From Petrosia ficiformis (lineage: Eukaryota > Porifera > Demospongiae > Haplosclerida > Petrosiidae), in contig OX345648.1 of NCBI GenBank assembly GCA_947044365.1, positions 2,564,501 to 2,628,500 on the forward strand: a stretch of DNA of 64,000 nt, written 5' to 3'. A program made the position numbers and the translations under genes. Position 1 is the stretch's first letter; every line of letters begins with the position of its first letter. This document shows, piece by piece, positions 38,999 to 50,166 of the stretch. Below the pieces are notes generated by a model, which did no database searches, was not told the origin of the DNA, and was given only the letters and a program-made list of their open reading frames with translations.

Positions 38999-41188
38999 TA
39001 TATTACATGTACACATGCAGTTATTACAGTATTTGATCATGTAAATAATAACACACGCTTTGAAAATATTTTATATCACATACTTATTTTCTGTTCTCTC
39101 CCTTTGAAATACTTCTTCACATATTTCTTTTTTGAGTATCCTTTCCCAATAATGTTTATTTGTTAAAAAAATTCAAATTTCTCTTTAATTAATAATTAGA
39201 ATTGTGTATAATTATAGCTAGCTCTTTTTTTGTTTTGGTGTTTTTTTCTTGTTTTCAAATAGTATTTTCATTATATCTAACTTTTTGTGTCAAAATTTCA
39301 TTTTTGGAGGATGCAATAGTTTCTCCTCAAAACATTTAGTGGTTTACATTAATAATTAATTTTGTGTTTCACAATTAGACAGTATCAATTATTATATTGT
39401 TTACAAAATTATTAATATTTATTATTACTCGGTAGTCATTTCTTTATTAATTGTCTTTGTTTCACTATTCAAAAAACCTTTTTACCGGCATGGAGTGGAG
39501 GTTTCTTGTACTTTATGACATGGAGGTGAATATAAATTTACCATAATACCATCTGGCTGCATGAGCATCACTGATGTACATGTACCTACTCTTCCAATTG
39601 ACTTGCAGAGATGACGTCTTCCATTTTTAACCACTGTGGCAATTGGTAATTGTGTACATCAATATCAACTATTTTGTCTGTGTCAAAAAAAAAGGTGATG
39701 AGTTACTGCTGGCATACTAAATATTTGTTATTGATTTGATAATGATAGTTTCAGGTCTAGTATCAAATATAATGATATTTTTTGATCAGTATTGAGACTT
39801 GGTTGACTATAGGTGTATTCAAGCTGAGGCATTAATATTTGTTTTTTGCTATATAGTCAGAGCAACTTTATTTGAAATGTTTTATTCAAAAGAAAAATTA
39901 CCAGACAGCAGTATAGAATTTTCCCCCAAAACATGCAACCATAACAATGATTCTGCCTAGAATGTATGACGTAACCTAGTTAACAGTTACATGAACAAGC
40001 AGTCAAAAGCATGCAAACAAGGTTGAGGCTAATTAACATAGGACCCAAACATAAACAAACCACTTCCATATAGCGCTACATAAATGAATACTTACACCAC
40101 TATAAACCAAAATACAAAGAGCATTCACTGTGTTACGATCATCTAAATCACAGTTAATAAAGACAAGTTGAACACTTGAGATCAAATAGAGTGTTCACGC
40201 AATATACATGAATATTTTCATCATAAACAGGGTTCCATAAACGATTTATTATTTGAGAAGAGAATGAATTGATCATACGATCATTATGTGAAACATACTG
40301 ATCTCTCAGAAAATGTTTAAATTTAGCCTTCAAAGTTTGCTTAATTAAAAAAAATGAATACAGCGTACATTCTAATAAATACAAGCATAAACATTTACTT
40401 CCAAGAATACACACATAGCTGACACAAAATACAACGACAATAGCATTATAAAAGGCGAATCAATCAGGCAGTCTTCAGAAGTTCATATATATTAAGAAGT
40501 CTTGCTGACACCAGAGACTGAAACTAACAACATATTTATATGAAGTAGTCTGGATACCAGCCTCATTCACAACAAGGAAGCAGTCTGGTCTAGCTCATAT
40601 TCCTGCTATTGCTCTAATTCTAATTTTCTAACTGATTTTCAAACACTTCTCTCGCAGCGTCATAAAGTAAGAAAACAACAATACTTCACTACATCATGTA
40701 TACATGGTGTACATATACTATGTGACTAAAATAGAATCCTCTAGTGACAATTTCATGTAAATTGACTAAATTCTAAAATAATGATTGCATTTGCAAACAG
40801 TTTATAATATATCCAGTACATTATACATCTTTGAGATTTGAAGATAACCAACATAACATCTTTCCATTCCAAAAATACTTGCTATATAGTCCTTGTTTAT
40901 TTAATTTTCACATGAGCTGTCAATTTCTGGAGATGAAGCTTTCTTCCTTACAATGTCCAGCACAAAATAATGGTGCAGATAAAAAAGATGTTTTAGGTGT
41001 TGCTATGTTGCTACGGCTCAAACCAAGATAATATTTCAGATAGTGAACAAGAATGTAATAAAAATATTGTCCCTATTGTAATCACCACTAAACATCCTGT
41101 TAGTGAGTTATTCAATCTAATCACTACATTGTGTGTTTACTTCTTTCTGTAAAATCACAAAATAACACACATTAGGTGTGGTTATAAT
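38999..41188. other. Gene-free interval after the BAZ2-like gene
   Basis: AT-rich sequence with 3' UTR candidates but no convincing coding frame. A repeat unit near 40010-40130 (GCAAACAAGGTTGAGG ... AACAAACCACTTCCATA) recurs at 61926-62045 and, weaker, at 3826-3900; in the 61.9-kb copy the distal part is inverted relative to this one. Confidence 0.6.
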
Positions 41189-43947
41189 ATGGTGGTTGGA
41201 TCTTTGTTCTGTGCTCTGTTATTTTTATCTCTTCTGTGGAGTATCCACTCTATGGTCTCCATTCCAACTCATAGCAGAACCCACATCAGTCAAGTTCTAT
41301 CTCCTAAAATATATTTTGGTACTTCTACTGATGATATTTCGTGTGTTTTAAGGTTGAAACATTTCTCTCACCTTGTGATTGGTTCTTCTGTCTCCCTAGA
41401 TATGATAACTATTCCCTTTCCTTCTAGGCTGATAATACCTGCAGTCTTGTGCCATCGCCATCGCATTGTGTTTTTTCTCCTTCTTCTTCAGGGCAATGTT
41501 GAAAGCAACCCTGGCCCTTGCAGATACCCATGTGGTGAATGTTCTGCCCCTGTCAAGTCCAACCAGCGTGGAGTTCAATGTGAAGCTTGCTATTTTTGGT
41601 TACATGCTAGTTGTATTGGTCCCACCATTGATGATTATCAGAATCTACAGTCTTCTGATGAGCCCTGGCTCTGTCAGAGATGCTACCAAGAAGCTCTTCC
41701 ATTCTTCAACATCTCTTCCACTGACTCTGTATTTGACATATCTAATGCTTCATCTCACTGTGTTGCCCGTAATACCTCTAACTCTGGTGAGTTGGGCTTA
41801 AACCTGCTAAGTTTAAACTGTCGAAGTCTATTCCCAAAAATTGATGACTTGCGCCTTCTTGCTCTGAGTGATCTCCCTGACATAATTGCCGTCTGTGAAA
41901 CCTTTCTCGACCAGTCAATCTCCAGCAGTGAATTAGCAATTGCAAACTTCAACTGATTCGTCGTGACCGCAATAGACATGGAGGTGGAGTTGCACTCTAC
42001 ATCTGAGAGGACCTGCCATTCAGAGTCATCATTAAGCACCCCTGGATTGAGCTCCTTGTGGTACAATTATTTGTCAAAAACAGAAACATCACATGTGGTG
42101 TTTTCTACAGCCCACCCTCGTCAAACTCCTCTGTTCTCCACGATCTTGAAGCTGCTATTGAGAGCCTACCACCCTCTAAACTCGACTCTTTTGTACTAAT
42201 GGGTGATCTCAATATCAACTTCACTTCCACCACCTCTTCGCCTCCTCAAATTTCATCAATCATGGACAAAATCTCCCTGCGGCAAATTGTTTCTGAACCC
42301 ACCAGATGCACAATCACATCCACTCCTACCGTTATTGATCATGTCTACCTCTCAGAGAAACTAAATTTCTCTTCATGCAACATCCTTCCACCTATTGGAG
42401 GCTCTGACCACAACTGTGTGTTTGTCTCTCTCCAGTTATCTACACCCAAGCTCAAGACCGCCCGCCGTCAAGTCTGGCTTTATAAAAAAGCAGACTTTGA
42501 CTCTGCGAATGACTCACTCCAACGTATCCCTTCTTCAATGTTCCAGGACGATGATGTGGACAATTTTTGGTCCCAATGGTATGATCTCTACATGACAACC
42601 ATGTCCAGCTTTATCCCAAAGAAAACCATTTCCTCCCATAAACAATTGCCCTATATCTCGAAGGATCTTCTTATCTTGATCAGAAAGAAACAGCGCCTCT
42701 TCAAACAAGCCAAGCGACTGAACTCTCCCCGTGCATGGTTGAAGTACAACAAAGCTTGTAACAAGACCACCTTTGCCCTTAGAAAATCAAAACAACATTT
42801 TTTCACCAAGCTCTCCATGAATGTTCAATCCCCAAGAGACTTCTGGTCAGATTATTACAAACTGTTTTCAAAGCGTGAACGAATTCCAGATAATCTTACA
42901 CATGAGACACTCACAGCCACAAACTCTGTTGAAAAAGCCAACCTACTAAATAAATTTTTCTCTTTATGTTTTGGTCTTAAACCCTGTGCTGATCAATCCA
43001 CTACCCCCAGTCTCTCTATCAAACCCCCTGTTTCCCTGTCTCAAATTCCCTGCTCTGTAGATGAGGTGTTCAAACTCCTATCAACCTACAAAGCAAGGAC
43101 TTCCTCAGGCCCAGATGGAATCTCAAGTACAATGTTGAGAAACACTGCTGCCACCATCGCCCCCCATCTGGCAACCCTCTTCAATCTTTCCCTTCAAAAA
43201 GGAAAAGTTCCAACAGCATGGAAGATCTCTAACATTACTCCTATTCACAAGTCTGGTGACAAATCTACAGCCTCAAATTATCGTCCCATCTCTCTGCTCT
43301 CCCTTGTCTCTAAGATACTGGAGCACATCATTCATAACCGAATAAACAGCTATCTGTCTACAAACAACATTTTGTCTAACCAAAAATTTGGCTTTAGATC
43401 TGGATTTTCCACACAGGAGGCTCTGCTATCCATCACTAACAACTGGCACAGCCTACTCTCTTCAAATCGTCAGGTCACTGCTGTTTTCTTCGACGTTAAG
43501 AAAGCTTTTGACTCTGTTCCCCACCATCTTATTCTGAAGTCACTTTCCAACATTGGAATATCAGGACCACTTCTGGCCTGGATTTCAAACTACCTCACAG
43601 ACAGACATCAAAGAGTTGTGCTTGATGGTACCTCTTCTTCCCTCACCAACGTCACCTCAGGTGTACCCCAAGGTTCTATACTTGGACCACTGCTTTTTAT
43701 CTGTTTTATGGACTGCATTACACAACTACCCTTTTCTCCAGGTTCTAAACTTATGCTCTATGCCAATGATGTTGTCCTCTACCGCCTAACCAATTCTGCT
43801 GCAGATGTTGAACTCCTCCAGAGAGATATCAATCTGATTGCTGACTGGACTAAGAACAATGGTCTCTCTTTAAATTCCTTGAAGACTAAGACTAAAAAAA
43901 ACACAAACAACTGCAGTTCTAGTTGTCTAATCTTCTTAGAAAACTAA
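41189..43947 (+). mobile_element. CR1-like non-LTR retrotransposon (LINE), degenerate, with 2A-like motif, PHD-like finger, AP endonuclease and reverse transcriptase
   Basis: From 5': a hydrophobic leader-like start (FCALLFLSLLWSIHS), a 2A-type motif, a PHD-like Zn finger (CGECSAPVKSNQRGVQCEAC ... CQRC), an endonuclease start (LNLLSLNCRSLFPKIDDLR), and in a second frame from 42058 the endonuclease rest (MGDLNINF, PPIGGSDHNCVF) and an RT: RPISLLSLVSKILE, KFGFRSGFSTQEAL, FFDVKKAFDSVPHHLI, SGVPQGSILGPLLF, YANDVVLYR. A frameshift lies near 41950 and an in-frame TGA near 42009. The usual YADD catalytic box reads YAND. The RT stops at 43947, before the thumb is complete, at a small palindrome next to a MITE. 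This copy is therefore dead; the family assignment to CR1 is by motif reading. Confidence 0.85.
41492..41518 (+). other. 2A-like ribosome-skipping motif GNVESNPGP
   Basis: In frame with the LINE ORF starting at 41189, the nine codons read GNVESNPGP, matching the 2A core D-V/I-E-x-N-P-G-P with Gly-Asn in place of Gly-Asp. It is preceded by hydrophobic residues (FFLLLLQ) as in functional 2As and followed directly by the Zn-finger region. 2A-like sequences are known at the start of ORFs in some invertebrate non-LTR elements. Confidence 0.7.
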
Positions 43948-43956
43948 GAAGATTAG
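43927..43956. repeat. 13-bp perfect palindrome at the broken 3' end of the LINE
   Basis: The arms CTAATCTTCTTAG and CTAAGAAGATTAG are separated by AAAA. The right arm begins exactly where LINE coding sequence is lost and 20 bp before a MITE. Confidence 0.8.
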
Positions 43957-43975
43957 GTGAGGTCATTGCAGTTAA

Positions 43976-44360
43976 CTCTTAGAAAACTGATGTCACATAT
44001 ATATATATATATGTGTGTGACATTTCACCCCTACGTGGTTCGGAGTGTGCTCCTAGCATTACAGAGCACTCCAAATACTTGTAATTGGTGTCAGGCACAA
44101 GGCCATGAAAATGGCTAAAACATTGAGGGGAAGTTTTAAAGGGGGTGTCGCCCGTTAATAGGGGTTCGAAGGGGCTCCCCTCTTCCTTGCTGTAAAACTT
44201 GAAATCGTGGGTTTGCCCTACGAAGCGCTTGGGAACTTTTGAGTCCCGGTAGTAAGCAAGTTGGTAGAAGTAGTACTCCATGTCGGAAAAGGAGCCAAGT
44301 TTGGGGTAGAGAAAATGAACGGTGGCCAAAATAATTATATGCATTAGAGTCGCCAGTGTT
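43976..44360 (-). mobile_element. piggyBac-like MITE copy, inverted, one end damaged
   Basis: TTAA at 43972-43975 precedes CTCTTAGAAAACTGATGTCACATA, the inverted 3' end of the family at 20349 and 23589. The interior matches the others on the minus strand (LYPKLGSFSDMEYYFYQLAY). The far end near 44355 lacks the terminal CCCTTAGAG. Confidence 0.7.
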
Positions 44361-45329
44361 AGTTGCAGGAAAGAACCCAGGCGAGTGTTTGAAAGTATAG
44401 CTCTTTCAGTTTTGCAACAGAGACATATTCGAAATTATTATAACCACACCCACCTTGATCAAGCATATAATGTGTGAGGTGTGGCTCAGCATCACAAATG
44501 CACAACTTTCTGGACCTCCTGGAGCAATGTAACACTCACCTCAACCTTGCTTATCAATTGCTGCAAGCACAGCATCCACTCAAGTCTGCAAGCGAACGGT
44601 ATTTTTCACTTATGCTCCCAACATCCCTTTCTCTCTCACTAGAGCCAGCTAGAAAGCAAGTCTATACATCAGACATACATCAACATCCCATTCTGATCTG
44701 CTTCTACTTCAAAGTAACATCAAAGGGCGGACACTTGAATCAAAGCACCGCCCGACCACATCCAACAAAGCGTGGGCGTTTTTGACCGAAATGCCGCCAC
44801 CACATTGGCATACTCTCGTAATGTACAGTAATTTGGGGCGTGGTACATCCAAGATCCCGTGAATTGCAGTTTGAATTCAGTATTCTATTAAGTTGGATAC
44901 ACTTCCTCTCTGACAGGATGTTGTAAAATTACAACATTAAAAAACTGAAAGGGATAGTCAGTGAAAACGCACGCTTACACGGAGCAAAAATTAATTAATT
45001 GCGGCAGCGGGCGTGTTGAAACCACACCCACGTCCGGTTAGTATGAAAACACACAGCATTTGGTACTTTATCAACCATTCAACGTCATCGATTGCACAAT
45101 AAAGATGGAACACGAGTTAGCCATGGCCCTTAGTTTGGGTACCCACCTCAAGCGAAGGGGCAGGTACCCAGACTAGGCCCTAAGCACAGTGAAAACAGCA
45201 GAATGATTGGGATATATATACAAGAAATTGAAGGCACAAAAGTTTTTAATAAAGTAAACAAGGGAAGAGATGTATTTGCCACTGGATTTGACCCTCCACC
45301 TCTTACCGCGAGGGTCGGTCTAGCTAAGC
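44361..45329. other. Gene-free interval upstream of the gatA-like gene
   Basis: No convincing gene. At 45103 an ATG opens MEHELAMALSLGTHLKRRG, interrupted by a short fold-back (about 45124-45182, arms CCCTTAGTTTGGGTACC). The last 100 bp should hold the promoter and leader of the gatA-like gene. Confidence 0.45.
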
Positions 45330-46205
45330 ATGGCGGTTTATAGAGGCAGCTCTGATGTTCTGCTTAACTTTCAAGCGAACGTACGTCTAATGACAGAGTT
45401 AAAACACCTCAATGCATTTGTTAGGGATACTGTTAGTGTGGCAGAGAAAGAACTAAGTGAATCAGTATACAGGAAGAAAAGAGGTAATTGTTATTATAGT
45501 TATAACAGGTCGCTAGTTTTGATTGTTGTTTGTGTCAAGATATTCATTCCACATAATGACCATCATGGAAGAAAGAAACTTTATGGTTCAAGCTGTGTAG
45601 ACATAAAGAAAATATTAGCAAAATAAGCAGTGAGATTTAGAGATTCAAATGCCTTTATTTGGTACAGATGTGAAACTGAATAATTATTGATTAATGTTCA
45701 AAAACTGGAATCAAAAATCAATATACTTACTGCAAGACAAATTATCGAACTGCACTAAGTATGTTCCAATGTAGATTACATCATACCAATAGTGCAAACT
45801 AGCACATAAGCCAGGTTTGTAGTGAGGAAGCAAGTTGAAATTTATTTGGATTTGCCCTACACACTTTTTTTGCATGAACAATGTTTTGTGTGAATTCAAT
45901 AATGTTTCTATATTATTTAGGATATAACCTCAGTGATGTTGATGGTCTGACATTTGCTGTTAAAGATAACTTGTGTACTAAGGATATAAAAACCACTTGT
46001 TCATCAGAGTTTCTAAGAACTAATTGAATTATACTCTACCTGAAATGAATTATTGCCTATGGGGAGGGGGCGAATAGATGAGGAGATGAATTGCAAAAAC
46101 TCATTTTCCTGGTTTAGTTATATATATGGGATCATAATTAGTTTCACCAATGTTCAGCAATCATTTCATTAATAGCCCAATGACATTACATGATTTACAT
46201 TGTAT

Positions 46206-46523
46206 CAGGTTCTCACTATGCTCCTGTAGCAGGGTGCTGCACCCTTGTATTAGCTGCCGGCACCCTTCTTTAAATATCTTTTATAAAGGAAACTGATAAT
46301 GCATGGATGATATTGATATGATAAAATCTGCCAATTGAAAATCCTTTAGAATCATGCTGTCTTTCTTCAGCATGAGTCATTTTTGACCTTTGCCTTATTT
46401 TTTGGAGGGATTCTTATACCCATGTACATAGATGGGCATGGCTATACGTATATAATGACTCGTGAATAATTTATATTGATTTATTTTGCACCCTTCGATT
46501 TGAAAATCCTGGTGAGAATTCTG
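46206..46523. mobile_element. hAT-like MITE with 8-bp duplication CATTGTAT
   Basis: CATTGTAT at 46198-46205 and 46524-46531 flanks a 318-bp unit with ends CAGGTTCTCACTA and TGGTGAGAATTCTG. Length of duplication and CAG ends fit hAT. The interior GGTGCTGCACCC resembles the unit at 54308 (GGTGTTGCACCACC), so both may belong to one family. Confidence 0.8.
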
Positions 46524-47790
46524 CATTGTATAGCTAAATAATTTATATATTATTATAATAATTGTTTACTGTATAATTAAACTGAACTTTATTCTGTTGT
46601 ATTTCTATAGATTACACCCCTTCTTATACTGCTAGTGTGGTTCAATCACTGCAGTCATCAGGTGCTATTATAATGGGTAAAACTAATATGGATGAATTTG
46701 GAATGGGGTAATTCTTCTACTTGTGTTAAATTTATTCTAAAAGGCATAGAAATGTCAGGTTTTTGCTATCATAGACAGTAGTTCCAATATTGCAATAACT
46801 GCAGGTCACTATTAGGCAATAATTGCAAAACTTAAATTTGAATTTTGCACAACCCTAGTACGAGTTCAAAAGTACTTACCCATGTCTGATATCCTGTAAC
46901 CTATTTGTTGTTTGAGTTGTTGATCCTGTAAATAGTTATGCATGTGTGCTTGTGTTAATGTTCACTGTACTCACTGAAATCCTGCCGGATATTTAAATCC
47001 CTGAGTAAAATACACTAAGGGACAGGCACTTCTGGAACTCCAGACTTGGAAAGATACTCCTCTCTAATGTGGGAACTAAATTAGCTCATTAGCATAGTCA
47101 AATGCTATATTAGATTCCAACTTCACTGTTTATGGCAGAGCTATTCAAGTCTGTAGATACTATAAAAGTATAATGAATATAACTGCTTTTGATCATGAAC
47201 AACAATACATATTGAAAAAAACAATTTCTGGATTATATCAACTTTTAATTTCTAGATCTACAAATCTCCATAGTTGTCATGGTCCAGTTAGAAACCCTTG
47301 GTCTTCCTCACATAATGTTACTGGTATTGATTCAAATGATGATAGGGTAGTCAGTGGAGGAAGTGCTGTTGCTGTAGCATTTGGAATGGTCGACTTGTAA
47401 GTGACTGATTCGTATGTTTGAAACAAAATAGTTAGTCTTGAAATGTAAACTTGACAATGAGGCATTATTGTTTCAAACCAGTCACTCACTGCACCATCTT
47501 TTTCAAATAGTGGTGGAAATTAGCACACTAAAAACAGTATTAATTTGATTAATAACTTATCATTTTGTATTAGTGCATTAGGGTCAGACACTGGAGGGTC
47601 AGTTCGAATTCCAGCATCATTCTGTGGTACTGTGGGTCTCAAACCTACATATGGTCGTGTCTCTCGCTATGGATTAATACCACTGGCCGGTTCAATGGAC
47701 ACTATTGGTGTATTTTCGTTGTCTACACTTACAGCAGCTAGTGTGTTCGATATTATCAGTGGTTGGGATATTAAGGACTCTACAACTAAT

Positions 47791-47854
47791 CGAATGAAAC
47801 ACAAACCATGTTCTAAGGGTGAAGTCCCTTAGAACATGGTTTGTGTTTCATTCG
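47791..47854. repeat. Perfect 29-bp palindrome inside a gatA-like exon
   Basis: The left arm 47791-47819 and right arm 47826-47854 are exact reverse complements around the loop TGAAGT. Removing 35 nt (47821-47855) joins the flanks into an open frame reading KPCSKG then VHDVKQLLADIK, the expected GatA course, so the right arm is an inserted inverted copy of the left. Confidence 0.9.
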
Positions 47855-48585
47855 TGTGCATGATGTCAAACAATTATTAGCAGACATTAAGATTAGTGTG
47901 TTAAGGGTAAGAATATTTTCAGTGTATTAACTGCATGTTCGATAGGACTATACACTATATTCATTATTCATCTATCTGCTCTTTTCTTAATTTGTCCATG
48001 AATTTTGTTTATCGATATCAATATGTCGATCTGTTTATTAATATAATGACCATCCACATTTTCATGAGCTGGGACAAAAATCGAAAACTACATAATTACT
48101 ACCGTATAGCAGGAAAATTTGGCAACGAATATAATTTGGTGATTTGGTGAATCATGAAGAAATCGCCAAATTACCAACTTTTACATGTATAGCTCCACTC
48201 ATTAAAGGTGTGGCCAACCAGCACATGTCCAAAAGATAGTGTAGATATGAGACAAGTAGCCGAAATTTCCTTGTGTATGTTTCACAGCCACAGCATAAGG
48301 ATATTCAGTATTGCTATATAGTTTAGTTGTCTTCCAACAGTGTGGCTCCAAATGTCCTTGTACACATGAAATCCCTGAATACAGCTTCCCACCTGAAATT
48401 GTCTCCATTATTGAAGTGTGTCAAGATTATGTCATTAATTAATTTTAATTATAGAAACAATGAAACGATGGAACTGCCAAATTTAATATTCACCAATATT
48501 TATTTCGAACCGTTTTTGGTGATTTAATGACCACCACATTTTCTCGCTATAGGGTATTATGTTAATTTGTTTGATACATTTTTAG

Positions 48586-48888
48586 TAGGGCTGGGACGAT
48601 TAATCGATTAATCAATTAATCAATCGATATTGAAAATTCTTTTGATTATCGATTATAAGTCTGTGATATCGATTATGCTAATTATTCCAAACAACATACT
48701 TTTCAAGCATGTGACAGCAAATAATGTACAATATGGAAGTGATAGGAAGCCTTTTTGATCATCAAATGGGAGTTTCCTGTATTAATTGACTTAATTGGCC
48801 TAATTACTTCCACTAATTTTAAGCGATTATCAATCGACTTGGAGTTAGCGATAATTGAATACAGAATCTCAGCCAATTCCCAGCCCTA
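48586..48888. mobile_element. hAT-like MITE with 8-bp duplication ATTTTTAG
   Basis: ATTTTTAG at 48578-48585 and 48889-48896 flanks a 303-bp unit whose ends are TAGGGCTGGGA / TTCCCAGCCCTA. The interior is rich in ATCGATTA and AATCGATT palindromes. A second copy lies at 50672. Confidence 0.8.
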
Positions 48889-48964
48889 ATTTTTAGTGCT
48901 TAAATTGTTCATTCAAAGTTGTATTTTTAAGTGTTGGTCATCTGGATGTGTCGTGGAATTAGTG

Positions 48965-49085
48965 TTGTAATAGTAAACTAAAACTAGAACCCCTTTTAGT
49001 TGATCAATATTACTTTTAGTTAACTAACTATATTTTGTTATGATTAAAGTAATGTAAAACTAAAAAACTAAAGCAATACTACATG
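48965..49085. repeat. TTTTAGTTAACTAA-rich unit related to 7803-8009
   Basis: Contains CCTTTTAGTTGATCAATATT and TTTTAGTTAACTAACTA, the same motif mix as the fold-back at about 7803-8009. Ends are not clear. Confidence 0.35.
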
Positions 49086-50055
49086 GAAAACTTGTACTAA
49101 TTCCAGTGGGACTACCTGCTAACTCTTGCTGATTTAATTTACACTAACGTTGCCACTCCAGATTGGCACCAACATTTCAATCATTTTACCAACTCATCTA
49201 CTCTACACTACAGAGTTTTGCACTGCTTAATCCAATCTTATAATATTCATTATCCCTTTCTTTTCTACAACACAGGTCTGCACCATACCTCAACGTAGTC
49301 TTCATTACAAATCTTTATGGCTGTCTATTGCTGATAAATTAAGCAATGCAGGGACTGCATTAGTTAGTGATGTTTCTCTCCCTCATTTCAAGTCTGGTGT
49401 GCCGTGCTATAATGTCATTTGTGATGCTGAAGTAGCTTCTAATATGTCGAAGTACTCAGGAGTTCAATTTTGTTAGTATCATTGTCATGTGTGTATCACT
49501 AAATAAATGGAGCCATCCCCCATTCTACAAGCTGTTAAGGATGTGGTGTAGTTTTGTATTTATATTACATGTATATGGAAAAACCAAATATTTTGGGGAT
49601 GATAATTATATTGCTTATTCCTGCTATTAGTGTACCAGTTGGTTTTTGCAAAGAAGGATTTCTCCTTGGGTTACAAGTAATAGGAAGATGGATGGATGAA
49701 GTAACTATGATGAAAGTGGCTAGAGCTATTGAATTGATAATAAATTCTTGAAAATACCAATATTTCGTCACTTATTTAAACTAAAATTAACCTTTTATTT
49801 TGCTTTGAACTTGATGTTAAATGCTTGGTGAGGCAATTTACACTGGGGACATTTGTACATTACTAATGAGATATACTAGAACTGTTTCAGGGAGATGTTC
49901 TGCACTAAATTAATCTGTCTGAAGATACTATCGAAAGACATGTCTAGGGATAGAGAGAATCTACTCTGAACTGAGGAAAGTTCAGAGTTACTGTTTAATG
50001 TAAGATTTATAGTGTGTAGGACTGACTGTCACATTTATATTACCAAACATTATTC

Positions 50056-50061
50056 AATAAA
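50056..50061 (+). promoter_or_regulatory. Candidate poly(A) signal AATAAA of the gatA-like gene
   Basis: AATAAA lies about 305 bp past the TGA of the gatA-like gene and before the end of the convergent ferlin gene. Motif and position only. Confidence 0.3.
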
Positions 50062-50166
50062 CATGCATATATAAGCTATAGCTGAGTGAGAGTCTATGAT
50101 ATAATTAATACAAATTATTTGTGTCAAACTGATGAATTTTGTTTTTCATTATGAAACCATGGAACA

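Larger units (their letters stand above)
45330..49751 (+). pseudogene. QRSL1-like: Mitochondrial glutamyl-tRNA(Gln) amidotransferase subunit A (QRSL1/GatA), disrupted
   Basis: Exons seen: 45330-45483, 45921 to about 46022, 46611-46707, 47256-47396, 47574-47906, 49276-49471, 49631-49751. Amidase-signature motifs are clear: FAVKDNLCTKDIKTTCSS (catalytic Lys), [28 protein letters not shown] (cis-Ser), [18 protein letters not shown] (nucleophile Ser), [33 protein letters not shown], and the C-terminal ISVPVGF and GLQVIGRW. GatA releases ammonia from Gln for Glu-tRNA(Gln) amidation in mitochondria. Lesions: no GT donor after exon 2; a 35-nt fold-back insertion in exon 5 with an in-frame stop (47829-47831); roughly 100 residues expected between YSGVQF and PAISVPVG are absent, and the last junction is out of phase. 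Either a pseudogene, a bad haplotype, or an assembly fault. Confidence 0.85.

Noticed and set aside
44474..44785. 103-codon plus-strand frame with Ser-rich sequence
   Set aside because: No recognisable domain, no splice partners, not supported by a second signal.
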